Below the pieces are notes generated by a model, which was not told the DNA's origin, made no database searches, and saw nothing but the letters and a program-made list of their open reading frames with translations. From positions 1 to 64,000 of the forward strand of contig DATGGK010000124.1 of NCBI GenBank assembly GCA_035308565.1: 64,000 nt of DNA, written 5' to 3'. Source of the stretch: JANXLS01 sp035308565. GTDB lineage: Bacteria; Planctomycetota; SZUA-567; H5-PLA8. Each line of letters starts with the position of its first letter. Within the stretch, counting starts at the first letter, position 1. Positions 49,546 through 57,094 of this stretch are shown here, in pieces. Made by a program: the position numbers and the translations under genes.

Positions 49546-50391
49546 ATGAATTTTGTCGCCATCGATTTTGAAACCGCAAATCCCAATCTCTCAAGCATCT
49601 GCCAAGTCGGGGCAGTCGCATACAAGGACGGAGTGCCCGTTGAAGAATTGGACACTCTCATAAATCCCGATGACTATTTCGACGAAATGAACACATCCAT
49701 TCATGGAATCAGGGAGGAAGACGTTGCTGCCGCGCCACTCTTCCCAGAGGTTTATGAATCGCTGCGTCGTCTGCTGACAACTCAAGTCGCTGTATGCCAC
49801 ACCTCTTTTGACCGTGTCGCAATCCGGCGTGCCGCCGAAAAACATCGGCTTGCTCCAATAAACTGTTCGTGGCTGGATAGCGCGTCGGTTGTGCGGCGAG
49901 CGTGGCCGCAGTTTGCACGTAAGGGATATGGGCTGAAAAACGTCGCGAAATTTTTGCAAATTCAGTTCGCGCATCACAACGCCAAGGAAGACGCCCGGGC
50001 TTCAGGACAAATTTTGCTTCACGCGATTTCGCAAACCGGAATTGCGATCAGCGAATGGCTCGACAAGGTCAAGTCGCCAATCTCGCCAGCGCTTTCGCCA
50101 CGGATTATCTCCGCGAACAGCGACGCGGAAGACTGCATTGTATTCACCGGAGCGCTTGTAGTCCCGAGACGCGAGGCTGCCGAACTTGCTGTTAAGGCCG
50201 GATATGCAGTTGGCGGAGCGGTGAATAAGGAAACGACGATTCTTGTCGTCGGTGATCAAGATATCGGCCGATTGGCGGGGCACGAGAAAAGTTCAAAGCA
50301 TCGAAAGGCAGAAGAAATGATCGGCAAAGGGCATCCGCTAAGAATCATCGGCGAGTCTGACTTTCTTCAGCTTGTAAAATTGGAGCATTGA
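49546..50391 (+). CDS. DnaQ-type 3'-5' exonuclease with BRCT domain
   Basis: 281 residues from the ATG at 49546; a run of eight G precedes it. DEDDh exonuclease: NFVAIDFETANPN (D, E), CHTSFDRVAI (D) and HHNAKEDARASGQILL (H, D). The last ~90 residues form a BRCT domain (DCIVFTGALVVPRREAAELA, GAVNKETTILVVGDQD). This fusion resembles the epsilon-like exonucleases seen in Gram-positives. It lies 50 bp after the ligase, which also ends in BRCT, so the two probably act together in DNA repair. Confidence 0.9.
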   Translation: MNFVAIDFETANPNLSSICQVGAVAYKDGVPVEELDTLINPDDYFDEMNTSIHGIREEDVAAAPLFPEVYESLRRLLTTQVAVCHTSFDRVAIRRAAEKHRLAPINCSWLDSASVVRRAWPQFARKGYGLKNVAKFLQIQFAHHNAKEDARASGQILLHAISQTGIAISEWLDKVKSPISPALSPRIISANSDAEDCIVFTGALVVPRREAAELAVKAGYAVGGAVNKETTILVVGDQDIGRLAGHEKSSKHRKAEEMIGKGHPLRIIGESDFLQLVKLEH

Positions 50392-50508
50392 GACCATGCT
50401 TACTGTTAATTCCCGCTGAAACCTCCACACCGGAAAGCGCCGCACAAACGTCATCGCCGACGCCGCCAGAAGCACGCCCACCAGCAAAGTAAAAAGCGAA
50501 AACCGCAT
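50338..50508 (-). CDS. Short predicted membrane protein, uncertain
   Basis: 56 residues from MRFSLFTLLVGVLLAASAMT; GGGGA about 10 nt upstream. This N-terminus is a common form of small single-pass membrane proteins in Planctomycetota. The remainder (RRFPVWRFQRELT) is basic. The end overlaps the exonuclease gene on the other strand by 54 bp, so it may be spurious. Confidence 0.35.
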   Translation of the reverse strand: MRFSLFTLLVGVLLAASAMTFVRRFPVWRFQRELTVSMVSMLQFYKLKKVRLADDS

Positions 50509-50769
50509 CGTCGTTCCGTCCCCTTTTGCGCACCGATCCACGACGTTATTCTTTGACCCATTTAGGGGCCGTCTTGTTGCCTATTTTTAACCTCCCCGTG
50601 ACCGCCCTTAAACCCATGCGTTTAAAAGAGTAGCCTGAAGAATCCGTTCAAATCGAAAATTTCTCGGTTTTTTTCAGTCTGCGGCTTGTCGAAAATTATA
50701 TTTGTGTTAACTTTATAGCCTCAGCTTTCATGGCCATAGACCGTTCTGCCGTGCCGGGGAGGAGAGTGC
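50392..50769. other. Leader region of the porin gene
   Basis: Apart from the doubtful short minus-strand frame, no gene is visible. The last 120 bp are AT-rich (TTATATTTGTGTTAACTTTA) and probably contain the porin promoter. GGGGAGGAGAG forms its ribosome site. Confidence 0.45.
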
Positions 50770-52356
50770 ATGCGTTTTTTGGGTCGAGTACTGCTCGTTT
50801 GCGCCATCGCGCTGACGGGTCGGTGGGCCGCTGCCGCCGATACGAATAAGGGCGTGGAAGATCTGCGCAAAGAGATCGACGATCTGCGCCGGCAGTTGAC
50901 TGCGCCGGCCACTCCTCAGACCACGATCGAATCCGTCGATGCCATGGCCGATACACATTGCCTGTGCAAGGAAAATCAGCCGGTGACCACACGTGTCGGC
51001 AAACTTGAAGTGAGTGGCTTGCTGCAGGTTTGGGAGCAATACATCTCGCAGGACCGCAAAGACGTCTTCGGCACGTTCGGCAATCAGCTCGTCGATAATT
51101 CAGGCTACAGCATTCGCCGCGCCGAATTGAAGTTCACGATGGACATCCACGAGAACATCGCGGCCGTGGTCATGATTGACCCGGCGCGTGAAGCGCTGAG
51201 TTTTGCCAATGTGCCGAGCAACCAGGGTCTCTTCAAATCCGGCCCGGTGCAGATGAGCAACTACAATGGCACCTTCGTTCCGCCGCCCGGCACATTCCCC
51301 GGCGCGGACAGCACCACCATCGCCGACCTTGTCCGCAACGGCGGCGGGTTGGGCAATCGCGTGCTGCAAGACGCCTACATTAACATCCACGGCATCCTCC
51401 CGCACCACGACGTGACTATCGGCCAGTTCAAGCCGCCGGCGGGCGAAGAAGGCGTGCGCAGCAGCGCCAATCTCGATTTCTGCGAACGCGCCATGGTCAC
51501 CTACCTCAACGATTTCCGAGACTTGGGCGTTCAAGTTCACGGCACGTGGTGGGAAGATTGCGACACCAAGATCGGCCGCTTGCAATATTGGGCCGGCGTC
51601 TTCGATGGCGCGGGAAATTATTTCGACACTGCCGGCGACTTCCAGAACCGCTCTGACGACAACGATTCAAAAGACCTCGCCGGCAAGCTGATGGTTCGCC
51701 CGATTTGGACCGACTGCCTGCTGGGCCGCCTGGAACTCGGCGTGTGGGGCGAGTATGGCCGCCACGGCGAATCCGGCGATCACAGCACCGACGGCAGCAA
51801 CCCCGTTCCGGGGCTCGACCGCCTGCGCACTAACGCCTACCGTTGGGGCGCGTGGGCCATGTACAAGCCCATGGGTTGCCTGCGCGGCCTGTGGATGCGC
51901 GGCGAATACGGCGCGGTGCGCGACCGCACGGCGCCGTTCACCGTCAATGCGTTTGGGCTCGGCAGCGGCCCCGATGGCGAGCAGGCTTCGCCCAATCCAT
52001 TCCGGCGCGAAGGCTGGTACGCATCGACGGGCTACAAGCTCACCGACAGCATCTTCGCCGATCACGTCAACAAGAACAATTTCTTCGCGAAGCTCGTCCA
52101 GCCCGTCGAATTCGCTTTCCGCTACGAGCAATTCGGAAACATCATCGTGGAAGACGTCGCGCTTCCCGACCAGAACACCGAAGTGTACAAAACGCGCGTG
52201 TTTACCGCAGGCGTCAACTATTACGTCAACGCCTACAAACACCGCATCCAGCTCAATTACCTCAACGTTCACGAAGACGTGAATACGTTCCGGTACCCAG
52301 GCATCCGCTCGCCTAAAAACGATCAGATCGTGCTGAGCTACCAGATCGCGTTTTAA
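50770..52356 (+). CDS. Outer-membrane porin (OprO/OprP-like)
   Basis: 528 residues; strong GGAGGAG site. Signal peptide (~1-22), then a coiled-coil stretch (VEDLRKEIDDLRRQL), as in trimeric porins. The beta-barrel has alternating hydrophobic strands: YSIRRAELKFTMDIHENIAA, VTIGQFKPPAGEEGVRSSAN, FRDLGVQVHGTWW, and it ends with Phe (IVLSYQIAF), the outer-membrane assembly signal. The family includes phosphate- and polyphosphate-selective porins, but selectivity cannot be read here. Shows that the host has an outer membrane. Confidence 0.88.
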   Translation: MRFLGRVLLVCAIALTGRWAAAADTNKGVEDLRKEIDDLRRQLTAPATPQTTIESVDAMADTHCLCKENQPVTTRVGKLEVSGLLQVWEQYISQDRKDVFGTFGNQLVDNSGYSIRRAELKFTMDIHENIAAVVMIDPAREALSFANVPSNQGLFKSGPVQMSNYNGTFVPPPGTFPGADSTTIADLVRNGGGLGNRVLQDAYINIHGILPHHDVTIGQFKPPAGEEGVRSSANLDFCERAMVTYLNDFRDLGVQVHGTWWEDCDTKIGRLQYWAGVFDGAGNYFDTAGDFQNRSDDNDSKDLAGKLMVRPIWTDCLLGRLELGVWGEYGRHGESGDHSTDGSNPVPGLDRLRTNAYRWGAWAMYKPMGCLRGLWMRGEYGAVRDRTAPFTVNAFGLGSGPDGEQASPNPFRREGWYASTGYKLTDSIFADHVNKNNFFAKLVQPVEFAFRYEQFGNIIVEDVALPDQNTEVYKTRVFTAGVNYYVNAYKHRIQLNYLNVHEDVNTFRYPGIRSPKNDQIVLSYQIAF

Positions 52357-52362
52357 TCCGTA

Positions 52363-52384
52363 GAACGGAGCTCCCGCTCCGTTC
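52363..52384. terminator. Hairpin between convergent porin and oxidoreductase genes
   Basis: GAACGGAG (52363-52370) and CTCCGTTC (52377-52384) pair over 6 nt. A second, related GGAACGGAAC palindrome follows at ~52400-52420. Dispersed-repeat-like; may serve as a bidirectional terminator. Confidence 0.4.
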
Positions 52385-52471
52385 CACACGAAGCGGCTGA
52401 ACGGAGAAGGAGTTCCGTTCCACTCCCCTTTTTCCAAAGCGCGCGCCCTTGCTCCCCTGCGTATGATTTTC

Positions 52472-53740
52472 TCACAGCGAGCCCAAGTCCTTTCCAAAGA
52501 ACTTCCCCACCGCCAGCGCGCTGCGCACGCCGTCTTCGTGAAACCCATAGCCCCAATACGCCCCGCAATAATGCGTCCGCCGCACGCCGCTGATTTCCCG
52601 CCAGCGCGCTTGAGCGGCCACGCTTTCAGGCGTGTACTGCGGATGATCGTACGTGAACCGCCGCAAAATTTTCGCCGGATCGATTCGCGGCGTGCGATTG
52701 AGCGTAATGCAAAACGTCTCCGGCGCGCCCGCGAGATTTTGCAGCAGGTTCATGTTGTAAGTGACTGTCGGCAGCGCTTCGCTTCGATCCATTTCGCGGT
52801 CCAGAATGTGATAATTCCAGCACGCCCACGCCCGCCGGCACCGCGGCAGCATCGACGTGTCCGTGTGCAGCAACACGTCGTTGGCTTGATAACGCATCGC
52901 GCCCAGAATCGCGAGCTCTGCGCCGCTTGGGTCCGCGAGCATTTTCAGCGCCTGATCGCTGTGCGCCGCGATGACGACCTGGTCAAAGGATTGCGTTTCA
53001 CCGCCAGCCAGTGTTAACTCCACGCGATCGCCAAGGCGCGCGACTCGCTGCACTGCGCAGTTCAACCGTATCGCCTCGCGAAACGGCCGCACCAACGGCT
53101 CAATGTAAGTGCGCGACCCGCCAACGACAGTGCGCCATTTCGAGCGCCCCTTCACCTGAAGGAATTGATGATTATCGAAGAAGCGCACGAAGAACTGCAC
53201 GGGACAATCCTCAATCCGCCGCGTGTCCGCGGACCAAATCGCCGCGCCCAGCGGCAGGATATGCCATTCGAGAAACTCGCGCGAATAGCCCCGCCGCTTG
53301 AGCCACTCGCCGAGTGTTTCGCGTTCGCCGCCTGGTTGCATCGCCGCGCGTGCGTCGCGAAAAAAGCGCAGGATGTCGCGCACCATCCGCCAAAAACCCG
53401 GCCGCAACAGATTGCGCCTTTGCGCAAAAAAAGCATTCAGCGAGCCGCTGCAATACTCCAGCCCCGTCCGCTCGCACTTCACGCTGAAACTCATCGACGA
53501 CGCTTGCGTCGCCACGCCCAGTTTGCGCAGCAGCTCAATAAAATCCGGATACGCGACTTCGTTGTAAACAATGAACCCCGTGTCGATATTCCAGACTTTG
53601 CCGCCCAGTTCAATCGGCACCGTCGCCGTATGCCCGCCAATGTAATTCCCCGCTTCAAAAACCGTGACGCGATGTTCCCCGCACAGCAGCCGCGCCGCCA
53701 GCATCCCCGAAATACCAGTCCCAACGACGGCAATCTTCAT
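52472..53740 (-). CDS. FAD-dependent oxidoreductase (amine-oxidase-like)
   Basis: 422 residues from the ATG at 53740, which starts right at the FAD motif KIAVVGTGISGMLAARLL; the upstream frame adds only unrelated residues. VTVFEAGNYIGGHTATV and the C-terminal YCGAYWGYGFHEDGVRSALA complete the FAD site. In the middle, FFDNHQFLQVKGRSKWRTVVGGSRTYI is typical of the family usually found near cyclopropane-fatty-acid synthase and short-chain reductase genes; those are absent here. Divergent from the candidate selenoprotein. Confidence 0.9.
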   Translation of the reverse strand: MKIAVVGTGISGMLAARLLCGEHRVTVFEAGNYIGGHTATVPIELGGKVWNIDTGFIVYNEVAYPDFIELLRKLGVATQASSMSFSVKCERTGLEYCSGSLNAFFAQRRNLLRPGFWRMVRDILRFFRDARAAMQPGGERETLGEWLKRRGYSREFLEWHILPLGAAIWSADTRRIEDCPVQFFVRFFDNHQFLQVKGRSKWRTVVGGSRTYIEPLVRPFREAIRLNCAVQRVARLGDRVELTLAGGETQSFDQVVIAAHSDQALKMLADPSGAELAILGAMRYQANDVLLHTDTSMLPRCRRAWACWNYHILDREMDRSEALPTVTYNMNLLQNLAGAPETFCITLNRTPRIDPAKILRRFTYDHPQYTPESVAAQARWREISGVRRTHYCGAYWGYGFHEDGVRSALAVGKFFGKDLGSL

Positions 53741-53830
53741 AGTCCGCGTTTCAATCCATTCGTCCGTGGCGCAATCGATCATTCAATCTATATTAATACG
53801 CGAACGATTGATAAATCATTTCGCATTTGT

Positions 53831-53892
53831 TGTTCATCGTTCGTTGTTCATCGTTCGTTGTTCATCGTTCGTCGTTCATCGTTCATTGTTCT
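53831..53892. repeat. 14-bp tandem repeat, ~4.4 copies
   Basis: Unit TGTTCATCGTTCGT; three perfect copies and one with two changes, ending 13 bp before the start codon of the next gene. Confidence 0.85.
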
Positions 53893-53905
53893 GAGTTTCG
53901 CCGCC

Positions 53906-54844
53906 ATGCCTCAATCCGACGCCCGCCCCTGGATGAAGCCCGTGCTGCTCGTCGCCGGCGTGTACAACATCGCCTGGGGCGCGTGGATGATTCTGTTTCC
54001 GCAGCACATTTTTCACTGGCTCGCGCTTCCGCCGCTGAGCGTCCGCGAGATTTCATTCTGGCAATGCATCGGCATGATCGTTGGCGTGTATGGGCTGGGC
54101 TATTGGATCTCCGCATCCGATCCGCTGCGCCACTGGCCGGTGATTCTCGTCGGCTGGCTCGGCAAAGTGCTCGGCCCCATCGGTTTTTTGTGCGGCGCGT
54201 TGAACGGCGAAATTCCGTGGAGTTTCGGCTGGATCAATGTGTTCAACGACCTGATCTGGTGGATTCCATTCACCGCGATTTTGATCGCCGTGTGGCGCAA
54301 TGCGCAGCGCCCCGAAGGCGGCATCGCCGAAGTTCCATTTGACGAAGCGATAAAAAACACAACCGCGCAAGACGGAAAAAGCTTGCTTGAGCATTCGATG
54401 GCCGCGCCGCTCGTGCTGATTTTCCTGCGCCATTTCGGCTGAACGTTCTGCCGCGAAGCCGCCGCGGATGCCGCTGCCGTGCGCAGCAAAATCGAATCGA
54501 CCGGCGCGAAACTCGCCTTCGTCTACATGGACAAAGCCGAACTTGCCGACGCGTTTTTTTCCAAATACGGCCTTCAAGACGTGCTGCGATTTCGCGATCC
54601 GCGCCAAGCGCTGTACAATGCGTTCGAACTGCGCCGCGCCCGCATCTGGCAGATACTGAATCCCGTCACGCTGATTCGCTACATTCAATCCACGCTGCAC
54701 GGGCACGGCGCAAGCATCCCCACAACGGACGCGCTCCAAATGCCAGGCGCCTTTCTGTTTCACCGCGGCAAAATCGTGAAATCCTACCGCCACAAAACCG
54801 TCTCCGACCGCCCGGATTATTGCGAACTCGCAGCGCGCACGTGA
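53906..54844 (+). CDS. Candidate selenoprotein: membrane domain fused to peroxiredoxin-like (AhpC-TSA_2) domain, TGA read as Sec
   Basis: 312 residues if the TGA at 54440-54442 (codon 179) is decoded. Residues ~10-130 form a four-helix membrane domain (LLVAGVYNIAWGAWMILFPQ, WQCIGMIVGVYGLGYWI, VILVGWLGKVLGPIGFL, DLIWWIPFTAILIAVW). The thiol-disulfide domain follows: PLVLIFLRHFG, then the TGA, then TFCREAAADA. Relatives have Cys at the TGA position (FLRHFGCxxCRE), so this would be a UxxC redox motif. The 134 codons after the TGA stay fully open and family-like (AKLAFVYMDKAELADAFFSK, LQMPGAFLFHRGKIVKSYRH, SDRPDY). Alternatives: two ORFs by nonsense mutation, or a sequencing error. Confidence 0.8.
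54451..54467 (+). promoter_or_regulatory. Possible SECIS hairpin after the in-frame TGA
   Basis: CCGCG (54451-54455) can pair with CGCGG (54463-54467) over a 7-nt loop (AAGCCGC), starting 8 nt after the TGA, within the reading frame as bacterial SECIS elements are. The stem is short and GC-rich coding DNA makes chance pairing likely. Confidence 0.3.
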
Positions 54845-54865
54845 TTCGCGGCTTGGAACTTTGAA

Positions 54866-56329
54866 CTATCCCAGCACCGCCTTCACCACCTCCCCCGCTA
54901 CGTCCGTCAACCGATAATCCCGCCCATTAAACCGATACGTCAGCTTCGTGTGGTCCAGCCCAATCAAATGCAAAATCGTCGCGTGCAGATCATTAATGCT
55001 CACGCGGTTCTCGACGGCTTTGAAACCGAGCTCGTCCGTCTTGCCGTACTGCGCGCCGCCTTTCACGCCCGCGCCGGCCAGCCACGTCGTGAAGGCGTGC
55101 GGGTTGTGGTCGCGACCGGGCTTGGCGGCTTTTTGCGAAATGGGCAGGCGGCCGAATTCGCCGGCGCAAATAATCAGTGTTGAATCCAGCAGGCCGCGCG
55201 ACTTCATGTCGCTCAACAGGCCGGCGATCGGAATGTCCACTTCGCGCGCGAAACCGCCGTGATTGCCTTTGATGTCCTCGTGGCCGTCCCAACTGAGCTG
55301 GTTGTCCATGCCGCCGCTGTAAATCTGAACGAATCGCACTCCGCGCTCGACCAGCCGCCGCGCCATCAAACACTGCTTGCCGAAGTGCTCGCATTTCTGG
55401 TCGCCGATGCCGTAGAGCTTCAGCGTCGCTTCGGATTCCTTCGCGAAATCCAGCGCTTCAGGCGCGGCCATCTGCATCCGATACGCGAGCTCAAACGATT
55501 CGATGCGCGCGGCCAGTTCGCTCTCTTGCTCCTGATTTTCGGCGTGATGCTTGTTGAGTCTCTTCATCAAATCAAGCTGCTTGCGCTGCTCGTCGTCGCT
55601 CATCGTTTTGTCGCGATACAGATTGTCGATCGGCGCGCCCTGCGCGTTCAGCGCGGTACCTTGATAAATCGACGGCAAAAACCCAGTGCCCCAATTGAGC
55701 GCATGGCCTTTTGGAATGCCGCGCCCCATCGTGTCGTACATCACCACGAAGCCGGGCAGGTTGCGGTTTTCCGAGCCAAGCCCATACGTGACCCACGCGC
55801 CCATGCACGGAAAACCCATGCGGCTCATGCCGGTGTTCATTTCGAAAAGCGCTGGCGCGTGATTGTTCGAATTGGTGAAGCACGAATAGATGAACGCCAT
55901 CTCGTCGGAGTGCTGCGCCAGCGTCGGAAATAATTCCGACGCCCACGCGCCGCTCTGCCCGTACTGTTTGAACGCAAACGGCGATTTCATCAACGGCCCG
56001 ACCTGCCCCGGAAAGAAGCCGGTGTTCTTGTCGAAGCCCTCAAGCTCCTTGCCGTCGCGCTTGTCGAGTTCCGGCTTGTAATCCCACGTATCGACCTGGC
56101 TCGGCCCGCCGTTCATAAACAGCCAGATCACCGATTTCGCTTTGGCCGGAAAATGCGAAGGCCGCGGCGCCATCGGATCTTTCGCATCGTCGGCGAGTGC
56201 GGGGAATTGCTCGCCCAGCAGTCCAGCGAGCGCTAGCAAGCCGAAACCCGAGCCGGCGCGCCCAAGAAAATCGCGGCGCGAGCAGCAGGAGGGCGGGGGA
56301 GGGGCGAAGTAGCGGGGGAAGTGGAGCAT
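54866..56329 (-). CDS. DUF1501 protein, Tat-exported
   Basis: 487 residues from the ATG at 56329. Twin-arginine signal CSRRDFLGRAGSGFGLLALAG. Sulfatase/alkaline-phosphatase-like fold of DUF1501: SVIWLFMNGGPSQVDTWDYK, MGAWVTYGLGSENRNLPGFV, HFGKQCLMARRLVERGVRFV, CAGEFGRLP and GRDHNPHAFTTWLAGAGVKG. These genes almost always follow a DUF1549/DUF1553 cytochrome gene in Planctomycetota, probably acting together on a secreted substrate. Here two small genes intervene. Confidence 0.95.
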   Translation of the reverse strand: MLHFPRYFAPPPPSCCSRRDFLGRAGSGFGLLALAGLLGEQFPALADDAKDPMAPRPSHFPAKAKSVIWLFMNGGPSQVDTWDYKPELDKRDGKELEGFDKNTGFFPGQVGPLMKSPFAFKQYGQSGAWASELFPTLAQHSDEMAFIYSCFTNSNNHAPALFEMNTGMSRMGFPCMGAWVTYGLGSENRNLPGFVVMYDTMGRGIPKGHALNWGTGFLPSIYQGTALNAQGAPIDNLYRDKTMSDDEQRKQLDLMKRLNKHHAENQEQESELAARIESFELAYRMQMAAPEALDFAKESEATLKLYGIGDQKCEHFGKQCLMARRLVERGVRFVQIYSGGMDNQLSWDGHEDIKGNHGGFAREVDIPIAGLLSDMKSRGLLDSTLIICAGEFGRLPISQKAAKPGRDHNPHAFTTWLAGAGVKGGAQYGKTDELGFKAVENRVSINDLHATILHLIGLDHTKLTYRFNGRDYRLTDVAGEVVKAVLG

Positions 56330-56334
56330 GGGAT

Positions 56335-56721
56335 TTACTCTTCGATGGTGAATTTCAGTTTTGGGCCGTCGAGAACAATGCGGTAGCGATTTAGAAAATC
56401 GCGGCCAAGATAGCAATATTCCTTCGACCCGAATGCCGCCACAATCATTGACATTGGCTGCATGTGCTCAAGCGCAATGTCTACAAAATATGTCGGAGCC
56501 ATTTCCGCGGCGCCGCTTACTCCTGCAATGAGCACTTGATCGCCGGCAACGAGACCTAATTTGTCGACTAAATCCGAAGGCAAAACCGTTTGATCGGCGC
56601 CGGTATCGATAAGCGCCGGAACGGTCTCGATGCCGACGCCATCCGATTCAAGTGACGAAACTTGAATATAGACAAGTAATCCGGGCGGGGAAAGGTAATG
56701 GCTGTAATTGTACGTGTTCAA
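56335..56721 (-). CDS. Retropepsin-like aspartic protease
   Basis: 128 residues. The start is TTG, overlapping the stop of the upstream gene (TTGA); there is no in-frame ATG before the active site. Catalytic motif ALIDTGADQTVLPSDLVDKL, flap-like GVSGAAEMAPTYFVDIAL, and YLGRDFLNRYRIVLDGPKL at the end, the single-domain form that acts as a dimer. The translational coupling to a DUF5678 gene implies a joint function. Lies 6 bp before the DUF1501 start. Confidence 0.88.
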   Translation of the reverse strand: MNTYNYSHYLSPPGLLVYIQVSSLESDGVGIETVPALIDTGADQTVLPSDLVDKLGLVAGDQVLIAGVSGAAEMAPTYFVDIALEHMQPMSMIVAAFGSKEYCYLGRDFLNRYRIVLDGPKLKFTIEE

Positions 56722-57032
56722 GTCTTGCGCCTCACAACTCTGGGCGGCAAGATCCGCTTTGGTTTTGGTGGAGTCGCGGAAACCAAGTGAACGAAAATGG
56801 GCACCTTTCCGTACTTCTTAATCGCCTCAGTAGCGACTTTGATTTCGTCGTCCCCGCTCGCTACAACCTGCCCGCCGCAGATCGCCACGTATTTGTTTTC
56901 ATAATTCTTAAGCAGCTCGTCGAACATCCGGTCGAAGGCTTCCGTTTCCTTGTGCCAAGGTGGCGGCACATCCGCAATCGTCCGAATTCGCGGCGCCGAC
57001 AATTCCACTTCAACAGGCTCGCTTGTGATCAT
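56718..57032 (-). CDS. DUF5678-domain protein
   Basis: 104 residues. AAGGAG 8 nt before the ATG at 57032 decides the start over the ATG at 57056. The domain is at ~40-90: LLKNYENKYVAICGGQVVAS, then GDDEIKVATEAIKKYGKVPI and FVHLV. The basic tail ends VVRRKT. DUF5678 genes recur next to retropepsin-like proteases; the role is unknown. The pair sits between the DUF1553 and DUF1501 genes. Confidence 0.82.
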   Translation of the reverse strand: MITSEPVEVELSAPRIRTIADVPPPWHKETEAFDRMFDELLKNYENKYVAICGGQVVASGDDEIKVATEAIKKYGKVPIFVHLVSATPPKPKRILPPRVVRRKT

Positions 57033-57094
57033 GACGACACTCCTTAAATCCGACATAAAAAATCATATCGCTTATCGAACCGCAAGTCCAGCCG

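Noticed and set aside
54443..54844. Separate gene starting at 54479 after the membrane protein
   Set aside because: Any such start lies inside the conserved thiol-disulfide domain and would lose its first strand and redox motif; the single-frame reading with a decoded TGA explains all the sequence.
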